From: Streptomyces tauricus
GTDB lineage: Bacteria > Actinomycetota > Actinomycetes > Streptomycetales > Streptomycetaceae
Assembly (NCBI RefSeq): GCF_014650955.1
Contig: NZ_BMVY01000007.1
Span: 99,833 to 163,832, forward strand
DNA length: 64,000 bases
Direction: 5' to 3'
Part shown: positions 8,225-15,356 of the stretch, piece by piece
Layout of the letters: each line of letters opens with the position of its first letter
Position numbering within the stretch: the first letter of the stretch is position 1
Position numbers and translations under genes: made by a program
Notes under the pieces: generated by a model
What the model was told of the DNA's origin: nothing
The model's input: the letters and a program-made list of their open reading frames with translations, nothing else
Database searches by the model: none

Positions 8225-9235
8225 CTACAGCGAGGTGAGATGCCCCGGCTTGGGCTGCCGCGGCAGCAGCGAGCGTTCGTACGCGGCCGACTCGGCCTCC
8301 AGCGCGAGGACCGCGGCCACCGGATGCTGCTCCATGGCGGAAGGCGCGGACGCGCTCGCGGGCACTGAGGTGGGCACGGTCGCGGGAGTGGGCACCAGCT
8401 CAGGCGCGGGCAGCGGCTCCGGCGCCGAGCGCGAGAGCGTCACCACGCCCCAGGCGGCCACCGCGGCCCCGGCCACCGCGAGGAGCAGCCCCGCCACCCC
8501 GCCCTGCAGCTGCTCGCCGAGCAGCGTCAGGCCGATGACCACGGCGGCGATCGGATTGGCCAGCGTCACCACGGCCAGCGGCGCGCCGAGCCCGCCCTTG
8601 TAGGCGGTCTGCGACAGCAGCAGGCCGCCCGCGGCGAAGGCCGCGACCAGCAGCGCCACCACGATCACCTGCCCGCTGAGCAGCGGACCCGTGCGGTCGG
8701 TCGCGGCGACCGTCACGGTCTGGGTGAGCGCCGAGGCGACCCCCGAGGCGAAACCGGACGCGGACGCGTGCCGGAGCCCGGGACGGGCGCCCGGCCGGGC
8801 CAGGACGCCGATGAGGGTCGCGGTGGCGCCCGTCACGGCCAGCGCCTGCGGGACGCTCAGCACGTCGTCGGGCGCGGGCCCGGACGCCGTCACGAGCACG
8901 GCCGAGAGCCCGATCAGCGTCAGCGCCGTACCGCGCCACTCGACCGGGGCGACCCGCCGGCCCGCCAGGCGCGCGCCCAGCGGCACCGCGGCGACGAGTG
9001 TGAGCGCGCCGAGCGGCTGGACGAGGGTGAGGGTCCCGTACTTCAGGGCGGCCACGTGCAGCAGCGCGGCCCCGGCGTTCAGGCCGACCGACCACCACCA
9101 GGCGCCGCGGCCCAGCAGCCGCAGTACGCCGGATTCCGTGGTCCGGGAGGCCAGCCGCTCCTGTGCCACCGCGGCGCCCGCGTAGGCGACCGCGGAGAAC
9201 AGCGACAGGACGACGGCGACGAGGGTCGCGCTCAT
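8225..9235 (-). CDS. EamA/DMT-family membrane transporter
   Basis: 336 residues with about nine or ten hydrophobic helices. The segments are AYAGAAVAQERLASRT, a first half ending near residue 145 and a second half with GGLLLSQTAYKGGLGAPLAVV and NPIAAVVIGLTLLGE, matching the two EamA repeats of drug/metabolite transporters. The cytoplasmic tail from about residue 275 is Pro/Ala/Glu-rich. The start codon overlaps the stop of the upstream PAP2 gene (ATGA), so translation is probably coupled. Substrate unknown. Co-regulation with a lipid phosphatase by the TetR-type repressor suggests export or flipping of an envelope-active compound, which is inference. Confidence 0.8.
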   Translation of the reverse strand: MSATLVAVVLSLFSAVAYAGAAVAQERLASRTTESGVLRLLGRGAWWWSVGLNAGAALLHVAALKYGTLTLVQPLGALTLVAAVPLGARLAGRRVAPVEWRGTALTLIGLSAVLVTASGPAPDDVLSVPQALAVTGATATLIGVLARPGARPGLRHASASGFASGVASALTQTVTVAATDRTGPLLSGQVIVVALLVAAFAAGGLLLSQTAYKGGLGAPLAVVTLANPIAAVVIGLTLLGEQLQGGVAGLLLAVAGAAVAAWGVVTLSRSAPEPLPAPELVPTPATVPTSVPASASAPSAMEQHPVAAVLALEAESAAYERSLLPRQPKPGHLTSL

Positions 9236-10110
9236 CGCCGCGCTCCCACGAGCGCGGGCGCTTCCGGTACGCCGTCGGGGGCGTCCCGCCCACCCGACGC
9301 GTGCGGTACGGGGCTGCCGGCGTCCGCCGTGTCTTCGGCGTCCTCGGCGTCCTCGGCCTTCTCGCCGGGCCCGGCGGCAGCCGGTGTCCGGCGGGGCGGG
9401 CGGACGACGGCGAGGACGATGCCGAGGAGTGCGGCCGCCACGATCGCGTCGAGCCAGTAGTGGTTCGCCGTCCCGACGATCACCAGCAGGGTCAGCAGCG
9501 GGTGCAGCAGCCACAGCCACCGCCACCGGGACCTGGTCGCGGCGATCAGGCCGACCGCGACCATCAGGGCCCAGCCGAAGTGCAGCGACGGCATCGCGGC
9601 GAACTGGTTCGAGAGGGCGTCGGACTCGGGGGAGGCGCCGTACACCGTGGGCCCGTACACCTGGCCGGTGTCCACGAGACCCGTCGCGGCGAGCATCCGC
9701 GGGGGTGCGAGCGGGAATGTGAGATGCACCACCAGCGCGGCGGCGGTGACCGCGGCGAGCACCCGGCGGGCCCACCTGTAGTGCCCCGGACGGCGCAGAT
9801 ACAGCCACACCAGGAAGGCCAGCGTGGCGGGGAAGTGGACTGTCGCGTAATAGGTGTTGACGAGGTGGACGAGGGTGTCGCCGTGCAGCACGGCGGACTG
9901 CACGGAGCCCTCGCCGGGCAGGTGCAGGAACCGCTCCAGGTCCCATACGTGGTGGGCGTTGCCGAAGGCCTCGGCGGTGTGGCCGGTGGCCAGCTGCCGG
10001 CCGAGTTTGTAGACGAGGAAGAGTCCCGCGACGAGCAGGATCTCGCGGACAAGGGGTGGCCGCGGTATCGCGGCGGATCCCTTCTGTGCAGGCTCGGTTG
10101 GGAGTTCCAT
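9232..10110 (-). CDS. PAP2-superfamily membrane phosphatase (AUR1/PAP2_3-like)
   Basis: 292 residues, about six membrane helices. The active-site motifs of the PAP2 family are visible: MPSLHFGWAL (motif with catalytic His) and TANHYWLDAIVA (His and Asp of the last motif), spaced as in the inositol-phosphorylceramide-synthase-like branch. It likely hydrolyses or transfers a lipid phosphate at the outer face of the membrane. First gene of a two-gene operon with the EamA transporter. The ATG at 10110 is followed by a short hydrophilic segment. A 60-bp inverted repeat and a divergent TetR gene lie upstream, making the operon the probable TetR target. Confidence 0.85.
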   Translation of the reverse strand: MELPTEPAQKGSAAIPRPPLVREILLVAGLFLVYKLGRQLATGHTAEAFGNAHHVWDLERFLHLPGEGSVQSAVLHGDTLVHLVNTYYATVHFPATLAFLVWLYLRRPGHYRWARRVLAAVTAAALVVHLTFPLAPPRMLAATGLVDTGQVYGPTVYGASPESDALSNQFAAMPSLHFGWALMVAVGLIAATRSRWRWLWLLHPLLTLLVIVGTANHYWLDAIVAAALLGIVLAVVRPPRRTPAAAGPGEKAEDAEDAEDTADAGSPVPHASGGRDAPDGVPEAPALVGARR

Positions 10111-10204
10111 CCCCCGGCCCCTTTGCTTGACGGTCTCAACGATGCTGATGCGTGGTGAGCCCAGGAGGGGATCCACTCGACACAGGGGTGGGTCCTGTCC
10201 AAGG

Positions 10205-10264
10205 CTCATCGATACGCCAGTGTACCGATACGAGGCCGTTCCGGTACACTGGCGTATCGATGAG
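10205..10264. promoter_or_regulatory. TetR-type operator: 23-bp perfect inverted repeats
   Basis: Arms 10205-10227 and 10242-10264 are perfect reverse complements (CTCATCGATACGCCAGTGTA, then CCG, on the left) separated by 14 bp. The site lies midway between the divergent PAP2/EamA operon and the TetR gene, so binding could repress both. The inner halves CGATACGCCAGTGTACCG and its mirror may be two operator copies. Confidence 0.85.
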
Positions 10265-10303
10265 GGTCCGGGGCGAGCCCGGGGGCGAGGGAGAGGAAGA
10301 GCC

Positions 10304-10927
10304 ATGACGTCGCAGGCAGCGGAGGGACCGGAGACGGTCGCCGCCTCGCGCCGCTCCAAGATCACGCCCGAGCGTGAGCAGGAGTTCTTCGACGCCGTGC
10401 TCGACCAGGTCCGCGAGTGCGGCTACGACGCGCTGACCATGGAGGGGGTGGCCGCCAGCACCCGGTGCAGCAAGTCCACGCTCTACCGGCAGTGGAAGAC
10501 GAAGCCGCAGTTCGTGGCGGCCGCGCTGCGCGCCAACCACTGCCCCAAGTTCATCGGGATCGACACCGGCTCCCTCGCAGGCGACCTGCGTGCCGTCGCC
10601 CGTACGGCGGGGGAGCGGTCCGACGAGGACACCCGGCTCATGCAGGCGCTCGGACAGTCCGTGATGCAGGACGAGGAACTGAAGCGCGCGCTGCGCGACG
10701 CCCTCGTCGAACCCGAACTCGACGCGCTGCGGGCGATGATCGGGCGCGCGGTCGAGCGCGGCGAGATCACCGCCGACCACCCGGTACTGGAATTCGTGCC
10801 GGCGCAGTTGCTCGGGGTGCTCCGGGTCCGGCCCATCCTCGAAGGACGGCACGCGGACGCGGAGTATCTGCTGCGCTATGTGGAAGTGGCCCTGCTGCCC
10901 GCACTCGGGCTGTCGGACCCCCCTTAG
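10304..10927 (+). CDS. TetR/AcrR-family transcriptional regulator
   Basis: 207 residues. The N-terminal HTH is seen at about residues 20-65 (FFDAVLDQVRECGYDALTM, VAASTRCSKSTLYRQWKTK), the standard TetR DNA-binding helix set. The C-terminal ligand domain (ALGQSVMQDEELKRALRDA, MIGRAVERGEI) fits the TetR_C family seen in many AcrR-like repressors. The start is supported by GAGAGGAAGAG upstream. It is divergent from the PAP2/EamA operon, with the large inverted repeat between them, so it is probably an autorepressor and local repressor. The inducer is unknown. Confidence 0.9.
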   Translation: MTSQAAEGPETVAASRRSKITPEREQEFFDAVLDQVRECGYDALTMEGVAASTRCSKSTLYRQWKTKPQFVAAALRANHCPKFIGIDTGSLAGDLRAVARTAGERSDEDTRLMQALGQSVMQDEELKRALRDALVEPELDALRAMIGRAVERGEITADHPVLEFVPAQLLGVLRVRPILEGRHADAEYLLRYVEVALLPALGLSDPP

Positions 10928-11008
10928 AACTCAGGCCGCCGTCCAAGGGATGACTGGACGGTGACCTGATCGCGCCGCACCGTGGGGACGGGGGCGGCGC
11001 GCACCCCC

Positions 11009-11055
11009 CGGCCGGGTGGGGTTCCTCTTGAGCGGAGAGGCGCCCCACCCGGCCG
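11009..11055. terminator. Bidirectional terminator hairpin
   Basis: 13-bp perfect arms (11009-11021 and 11043-11055) with an additional inner CCTCT/AGAGG pairing. It lies between the stop of the TetR gene and the stop of the convergent DUF2510 gene. Confidence 0.8.
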
Positions 11056-11077
11056 ACTGCTGTCCCCGGGGTGTGTC

Positions 11078-12037
11078 CTACACGTCCTGGCCGTTGCCGC
11101 CGCCCGCGGACTCCTTGATGCCCTTGGTGATGTCGTCGATCACGGACTGCTTGGGCGCGTCGGAGCCGACGTCGATGCCGAAGCGCACGACGACGAGCTG
11201 CTTGGCGTTGGCCGGCGCCGGGAAGACCAGCGACTCGACATAGCCGTCGGCGCCCTTGCTGGTGACGACCTTCCAGCGGACCGCGTAGCCCTTCTGCCCC
11301 GCCACGGTGACCGCCTTCGAGGAGAGCTCCTCGTGCGAGGTGATCTTGCCGTAGCTCTTGCCGCCGTAGGACTCCTCGGCGTTCTTGGAGATGTCCTCCT
11401 TGGCCGCGGCCTCGGCGGTGGTGGCCTTGAGCTCCAGGGCGAGCGCGGGGGCGGAGTAGGCGCCGCCGCGCGTACAGGTCGCCGTGGCGTCGCCCGGGCA
11501 CTTGTAGGAGTCCTTGGACGTCACCTGGGCGCCCACCTGGATGGTCGAGCCGCTCCAGTCGTCGGGCACGGGGAGGCTGATGCCGTTGACGGGGTCGGCG
11601 GCGAAACCTTCCTCGGTCTGCTGCGGCTGCGGCACCGCGCTCTCGCCGCCGTCCTGCCCGCCGGGGCCGCCCTGACCGCCGCCGTCCTGGCCCTGCGGGC
11701 CGCCCGGCAGCGACGGCGTCGGCTGGGCGCTGCTCTGCTCGGGGCTGTCGGAACCGTCGTCGGCGGTCAGCGCGTACACACCGCCGCCGATGCCGGCGAG
11801 CACGGCTATGGCGGCGGCCACGGCTATCGCCGTACGCACTCCGCGCCGGGGCCCGCCCGGATTCGCGCCCCCGTACGGGGTGCCCGGCGGATACGCCGGA
11901 GGACCCCATGCGGCTGCCGACTCCGCGGGGCGGGTCTGGTCCGTCCATGTACTGCCGTCCCACCAGCGTTGCGTGGCGGGACCGTCACTTGTCTGCCCGG
12001 GGTCGGGATACCAGCCGGGGGGAGTCGCCTGCGTCAT
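11078..12037 (-). CDS. DUF2510-domain single-pass membrane protein
   Basis: 319 residues. Residues 7-33 (GWYPDPGQTSDG, WWDGSTWTDQTR) form DUF2510. A Pro/Gly-rich stretch leads to one membrane helix (about 68-92, VRTAIAVAAAIAVLAGIGGG), then a Gly/Gln-rich linker. The extracellular C-terminal domain of about 170 residues contains two Cys (YKCPGDATATC) likely to form a disulphide. The outer domain (GISLPVPDDWSGS, KAVTVAGQKGYAVRW, LVVVRFGIDVG) resembles PsbP/LpqN-like lipid-binding beta folds only loosely. Function unknown. Convergent with the TetR gene; nothing downstream in the same direction. Confidence 0.75.
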   Translation of the reverse strand: MTQATPPGWYPDPGQTSDGPATQRWWDGSTWTDQTRPAESAAAWGPPAYPPGTPYGGANPGGPRRGVRTAIAVAAAIAVLAGIGGGVYALTADDGSDSPEQSSAQPTPSLPGGPQGQDGGGQGGPGGQDGGESAVPQPQQTEEGFAADPVNGISLPVPDDWSGSTIQVGAQVTSKDSYKCPGDATATCTRGGAYSAPALALELKATTAEAAAKEDISKNAEESYGGKSYGKITSHEELSSKAVTVAGQKGYAVRWKVVTSKGADGYVESLVFPAPANAKQLVVVRFGIDVGSDAPKQSVIDDITKGIKESAGGGNGQDV

Positions 12038-12091
12038 GGCCCCACCGTATGAGGTGTGGGTGAAAGCCGTATGAGAGGACCCCGATTCAGG

Positions 12092-13567
12092 TCACACCAG
12101 TACCAGGCGCACCGGCTGTTTCGCGCCTGCGGGCACCGGCGGGAATCCGCCCCGCCCCGGCGTGAGCGAGCCGAGCACACGGGCGTGCCGGGCGCCGGTG
12201 CTCCGCGGATCGGTGCCCGTGAGTCCGTGCACCGTCAGGAACCCGAGGACGGCGAAGGCGTACGCCTCCTTGGCCGCCGCGGGCAACCCGAGACCGTCGG
12301 AGAGACGGACCGGCACTCCTCGCAGCTCCGCGCGCAGCATCGCCATGAGGACGGGGTTGCATGTCCCGCCACCTGAGGCGATCACTTCGGTGACGGGTCG
12401 GGGGGCGGGGGTGGGTTGGGCGTCGAGGGCGCGTCGGGCGTCGGAGGCGCGTCGGCTGTCGGGGGTGTGTCGGGCTTCGGGGGTGCGTCGGTCGGCGGTG
12501 ACGCGTCCGGCTTTGGATGTGCGTCGGGCATCGGTGGTGCGTGGGTCGTCATGGGCGCGTCGCGTATCGGGGGTGCACGGGTCGTCTGGGGTGCGTCGGG
12601 CTTCGGAGGTGCGTGGGTCGTCGGTGACGCGTCGGGTGTCGGAGGCGCTCAGGGGCCCGGTGGTGTGCGGGGACCCGGTGGCGCCCGGGGGTCCGCCGGT
12701 GTTCAGGGAGCGGACGGCGTCCGCCACCGTGCGGGCGGTGAGCCGGGTGAGGGTCGCGACCACGTCCTCGTCCCGCAGAGGCACGTCCTCCCCGGCCGAC
12801 GAGGCGAAATCCGCGAGCGCCGCGCGCAGATAGCCCTCGTGGAACAGCTCCTTGCCGGTCGTCTTCGGCGCGGGCCGCGCGTAGTACGGCTCGTCGAGCA
12901 GGCGCCGCAACAGCGGCTCGTGCACGGTGCCGCGGGCCGCCATCGCCCCGTCCGCGTCGAAGTCCCGGCCGGTGGAACGGCGTACCGCCGCGTCGATCAG
13001 CGCACCCGCGGGTCCCGTGTCGAACGCGGTGCCGTCGGGCGCGGTGAGGTTGGCGATACCGCCGAGGTTCAGCGCGACCGGTGTGCCCGGCCTGCCGCGC
13101 AGCCACAGGAGGTCGACCAGGCTGACCAGGGGCGCGCCCTGGCCGCCCGCGGCGATGTCGCGCGGCCGGAAGTCGGCGACCACGGGCAGTCCGGTCGCCT
13201 CCGCGATCCAGGCCGGCTGCCCGATCTGGAGGGTGCCGCGCACGTGTCCCTCGTCGGTCCAGTGGAAGACGGTCTGGCCGTGCGAGGCGATCAACTCGGC
13301 CGCCCCGTCGCACAGTTCGCGCTGGGCGCGGACCGCCGCGCCGGCGAAGGCCTGCCCGATGTGGGTGTCCAGCCGGCACACCTCGGCGAGGGTGGTGGCC
13401 GCCGGGGGCAGCGCCGCCGCCAGTGCCTCGCGCAGACCTGACTCGTACGGCTCGGACACCGTTCCGAGCGGCCTCAGCAGCAGGTCCGACCCGTCGAGGC
13501 GCAGGTCGGCCGCCGCCGCGTCGATGGCGTCGTACGACGTGCCGGACATCAGACCGATCACGCGCAC
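12092..13567 (-). CDS. anmK: Anhydro-N-acetylmuramic acid kinase with internal repeat insertion
   Basis: Phosphorylates and opens 1,6-anhydro-MurNAc released during peptidoglycan turnover, giving MurNAc-6-phosphate. Family motifs are present: GLMSGTSYDAID at the start, ASHGQTVFHW, NLGGIANLTAPDG, FDTGPAGALID, and SGGGTCNPVLM near the end. The protein has 491 residues against roughly 370-390 for the family. The excess is a hexapeptide-repeat insert (about residues 292-391, forms of TPDARR) in the loop before the SGGG motif. The frame is intact across it. It lies 4 bp downstream of an MFS transporter gene, so the two are cotranscribed; the transporter may feed it substrate. Confidence 0.9.
   Translation of the reverse strand: MRVIGLMSGTSYDAIDAAAADLRLDGSDLLLRPLGTVSEPYESGLREALAAALPPAATTLAEVCRLDTHIGQAFAGAAVRAQRELCDGAAELIASHGQTVFHWTDEGHVRGTLQIGQPAWIAEATGLPVVADFRPRDIAAGGQGAPLVSLVDLLWLRGRPGTPVALNLGGIANLTAPDGTAFDTGPAGALIDAAVRRSTGRDFDADGAMAARGTVHEPLLRRLLDEPYYARPAPKTTGKELFHEGYLRAALADFASSAGEDVPLRDEDVVATLTRLTARTVADAVRSLNTGGPPGATGSPHTTGPLSASDTRRVTDDPRTSEARRTPDDPCTPDTRRAHDDPRTTDARRTSKAGRVTADRRTPEARHTPDSRRASDARRALDAQPTPAPRPVTEVIASGGGTCNPVLMAMLRAELRGVPVRLSDGLGLPAAAKEAYAFAVLGFLTVHGLTGTDPRSTGARHARVLGSLTPGRGGFPPVPAGAKQPVRLVLV
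12413..12700. repeat. 18-bp tandem repeat array inside anmK (about 15-16 units)
   Basis: Units begin every 18 bp at 12431, 12449, 12467, 12485, 12503, 12521, 12539 and onwards to 12683, with consensus GCGTCGGGCGTCGGAGGC (plus strand) and decay at the 12665 end. Because 18 is a multiple of three, the anmK frame stays open and encodes six-residue repeats. Confidence 0.9.
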
Positions 13568-13571
13568 GGGT

Positions 13572-15092
13572 TCAACTCCGCTTCTCGGTTGTGCCGTTGC
13601 GGTCGTGGGGCTCCTTGGTCAGGTGGAGCCGGTTGCCGGGCCCGTTCTCGTTCCGCATGCGCCCGTCCTCCGAGGCCGTCGGTTGCTCGCGGAGGGTCAG
13701 GAGGGCCAGTACGCTCACCGCGCAGGTGGCCGCCGCGTAGTACGCCGGGATGTCCACGCTGCCCGTCCGCTCGATCGTCTCCGTGATGATGAGCCCCGCG
13801 CACCCGGAGAACACGGCATTGGACAGGGCGTAGGCGAGTCCCAGGCCCGTGTACCGCACGCTCGTCGGGAACATCTCCGAGAGCATCGCGGGGCCGGGGC
13901 CCGCCATCAGGCCCACGATCGCCCCTGCGAGGAACACGGCGGCGCCCTTGAGCGCGGTCGAAGTGCCGTCGTCCTGAAGGAGGTTGAGCAGAGGCACCGC
14001 CAGCACGGTGACCAGGAGCGCACCCGTGAGCATCACCGGCCGCCGGCCGATCCGGTCGCTCAGCAGGCCCGCCGGGATGATCGTGGCCGCGAAGCCCAGG
14101 TTGGCGAGGACCGTGGCCACCAGCGCCTGCTGGAAGGTGGCGTTCAGTGAGCTCTGCAGATAGGAGGGGAGCACGACGAGGAAGGTGTACCCGGCGGCGG
14201 CCCACCCCATGACACGCCCCGCGCCCAGTGCGATCGCCTTCGCCACCTCACGGGCAGGGGGCCGCTCGGGCGGCTGTCCCGCACGGCTGACCTCGACGGT
14301 CTCGACGGTGTCGGTGGCTTCGGCGGTCTCGGAGGTCTCGTCGACCTCGTTGGACTCGCCGGCCGCGAGAGACCGGCGTGACTGAAGTGTCTGGGCGGCC
14401 TGAGTGGCCTGGAGCGCCTGGAAGGATGGTGTCTCGTCGAGGCGCAGCCGTAGCCACAGCGCCCCGAGCCCCATCGGCAACGTCAGCAGGAACGGCAGCC
14501 GCCAGCCCCAGGAGTTCAGTTGTGCCCCGGTGAGCAGGGTCGCGAGGAGGGCCGCTGCCCCCGCCCCGCCCAGCAGCCCCAGCGCCACCGTGAACGACTG
14601 CCACGACCCGTACAGCCCCCGCCTGCCCGGTGGCGCGAACTCCGTCATCACCGACACCGCCCCGCCGAACTCCCCGCCCGCGGACAGTCCTTGGACCACC
14701 CGCAGGAGGGTGAGCAGCCAGGGGGCGAGCGCGCCCACCGTGGCGTACGTGGGCAGCACGCCGATCAGGGTCGTGGCGGCCGTCATGAGGACGATGACCA
14801 GGATCAGTACGGGCCGGCGGCCGACGCGGTCGCCGAGCCGGCCGAACAGCGCGGCGCCGACGGGCCGGAAGAAGAACGCGAGCGCGAACGACGCGTACGT
14901 CCTGACCAGTGCCTCGGCCTCGGAGCCGCCCTCCGGGGTGAAGAACCGGGCCGCGATGACCGTCGCGAAGTAGCCGTAGACACCGAACTCGTACCACTCG
15001 ATGAAATTGCCGACCGAGCCCGCGACCAGCGCCTTACGGGACCGCTCCGGCCGGTCGGTCCGCGAGCCGGGGCCGTGCGCCGGGGCATCCAT
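13572..15092 (-). CDS. MFS transporter, metabolite:H+ symporter type
   Basis: 506 residues, 12 predicted helices. VAGSVGNFIEWYEFGVYGY at the start and the GRLGDRVGRRP loop are typical of the MHS subfamily (alpha-ketoglutarate, proline/betaine and shikimate permeases). A central cytoplasmic loop of about 70 residues is low complexity (SNEVDETSETAEATDTVETV), longer than usual. The start at 15092 is chosen for GGGAGGAAC seven bases upstream; a longer in-frame extension lacks an RBS. Operon with anmK (4-bp gap). A -35/-10 pair overlapped by a palindrome lies just upstream. Substrate unproven; a cell-wall sugar is suggested only by the neighbour. Confidence 0.85.
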   Translation of the reverse strand: MDAPAHGPGSRTDRPERSRKALVAGSVGNFIEWYEFGVYGYFATVIAARFFTPEGGSEAEALVRTYASFALAFFFRPVGAALFGRLGDRVGRRPVLILVIVLMTAATTLIGVLPTYATVGALAPWLLTLLRVVQGLSAGGEFGGAVSVMTEFAPPGRRGLYGSWQSFTVALGLLGGAGAAALLATLLTGAQLNSWGWRLPFLLTLPMGLGALWLRLRLDETPSFQALQATQAAQTLQSRRSLAAGESNEVDETSETAEATDTVETVEVSRAGQPPERPPAREVAKAIALGAGRVMGWAAAGYTFLVVLPSYLQSSLNATFQQALVATVLANLGFAATIIPAGLLSDRIGRRPVMLTGALLVTVLAVPLLNLLQDDGTSTALKGAAVFLAGAIVGLMAGPGPAMLSEMFPTSVRYTGLGLAYALSNAVFSGCAGLIITETIERTGSVDIPAYYAAATCAVSVLALLTLREQPTASEDGRMRNENGPGNRLHLTKEPHDRNGTTEKRS

Positions 15093-15125
15093 ACCGTTCC
15101 TCCCGCACTGGGCGTCCTGATCCCG

Positions 15126-15163
15126 CTGAAAGTAAGTTTCAGTTTGCGGTTGCTGACAGTCAA
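15126..15163 (-). promoter_or_regulatory. Promoter with RpiR-like palindrome for the MFS-anmK operon
   Basis: Minus-strand TTGACT (15158-15163), 17 bp, then GAAACT (15135-15140). The -10 lies inside the dyad CTGAAAGTAAGTTTCAG (15126-15142; arms CTGAAA/TTTCAG, 5-bp spacer). GAAA/TTTC half-sites are common for RpiR/MurR-family repressors. The overlap with the -10 fits repression. Confidence 0.6.
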
Positions 15164-15225
15164 TAAATTTCACCCTCGCCGGTCCGCGGGCAGGTCGACG
15201 AACAGGTGGGGCGACTCCTGTCCTC

Positions 15226-15269
15226 GGCAGTCACCCATGACGGCAACGGCAGTCACCCATGACGGCAAC
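15226..15269. repeat. Perfect 22-bp tandem duplication carrying a dyad
   Basis: 15226-15247 and 15248-15269 are identical; each contains GTCACCCATGAC (GTCA/TGAC arms). The 22-bp spacing is about two helical turns, so both dyads face the same side. They lie in the divergent region between the MFS-anmK operon and the LAL-ATPase gene, 88 bp before the latter's start. Confidence 0.85.
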
Positions 15270-15356
15270 AGGTGTCCCGACCAGGCTCCATCGCGCCTTC
15301 CGGAGGACTAGGCTCGAAGTCTGTACGTCGTTGGGCCGACCTGGGGAGGTAGCGGG

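Noticed and set aside
12413..12700. Frameshifted or split anmK
   Set aside because: The 18-bp period keeps the frame, and motifs on both sides are in one frame, so the gene is intact though expanded.
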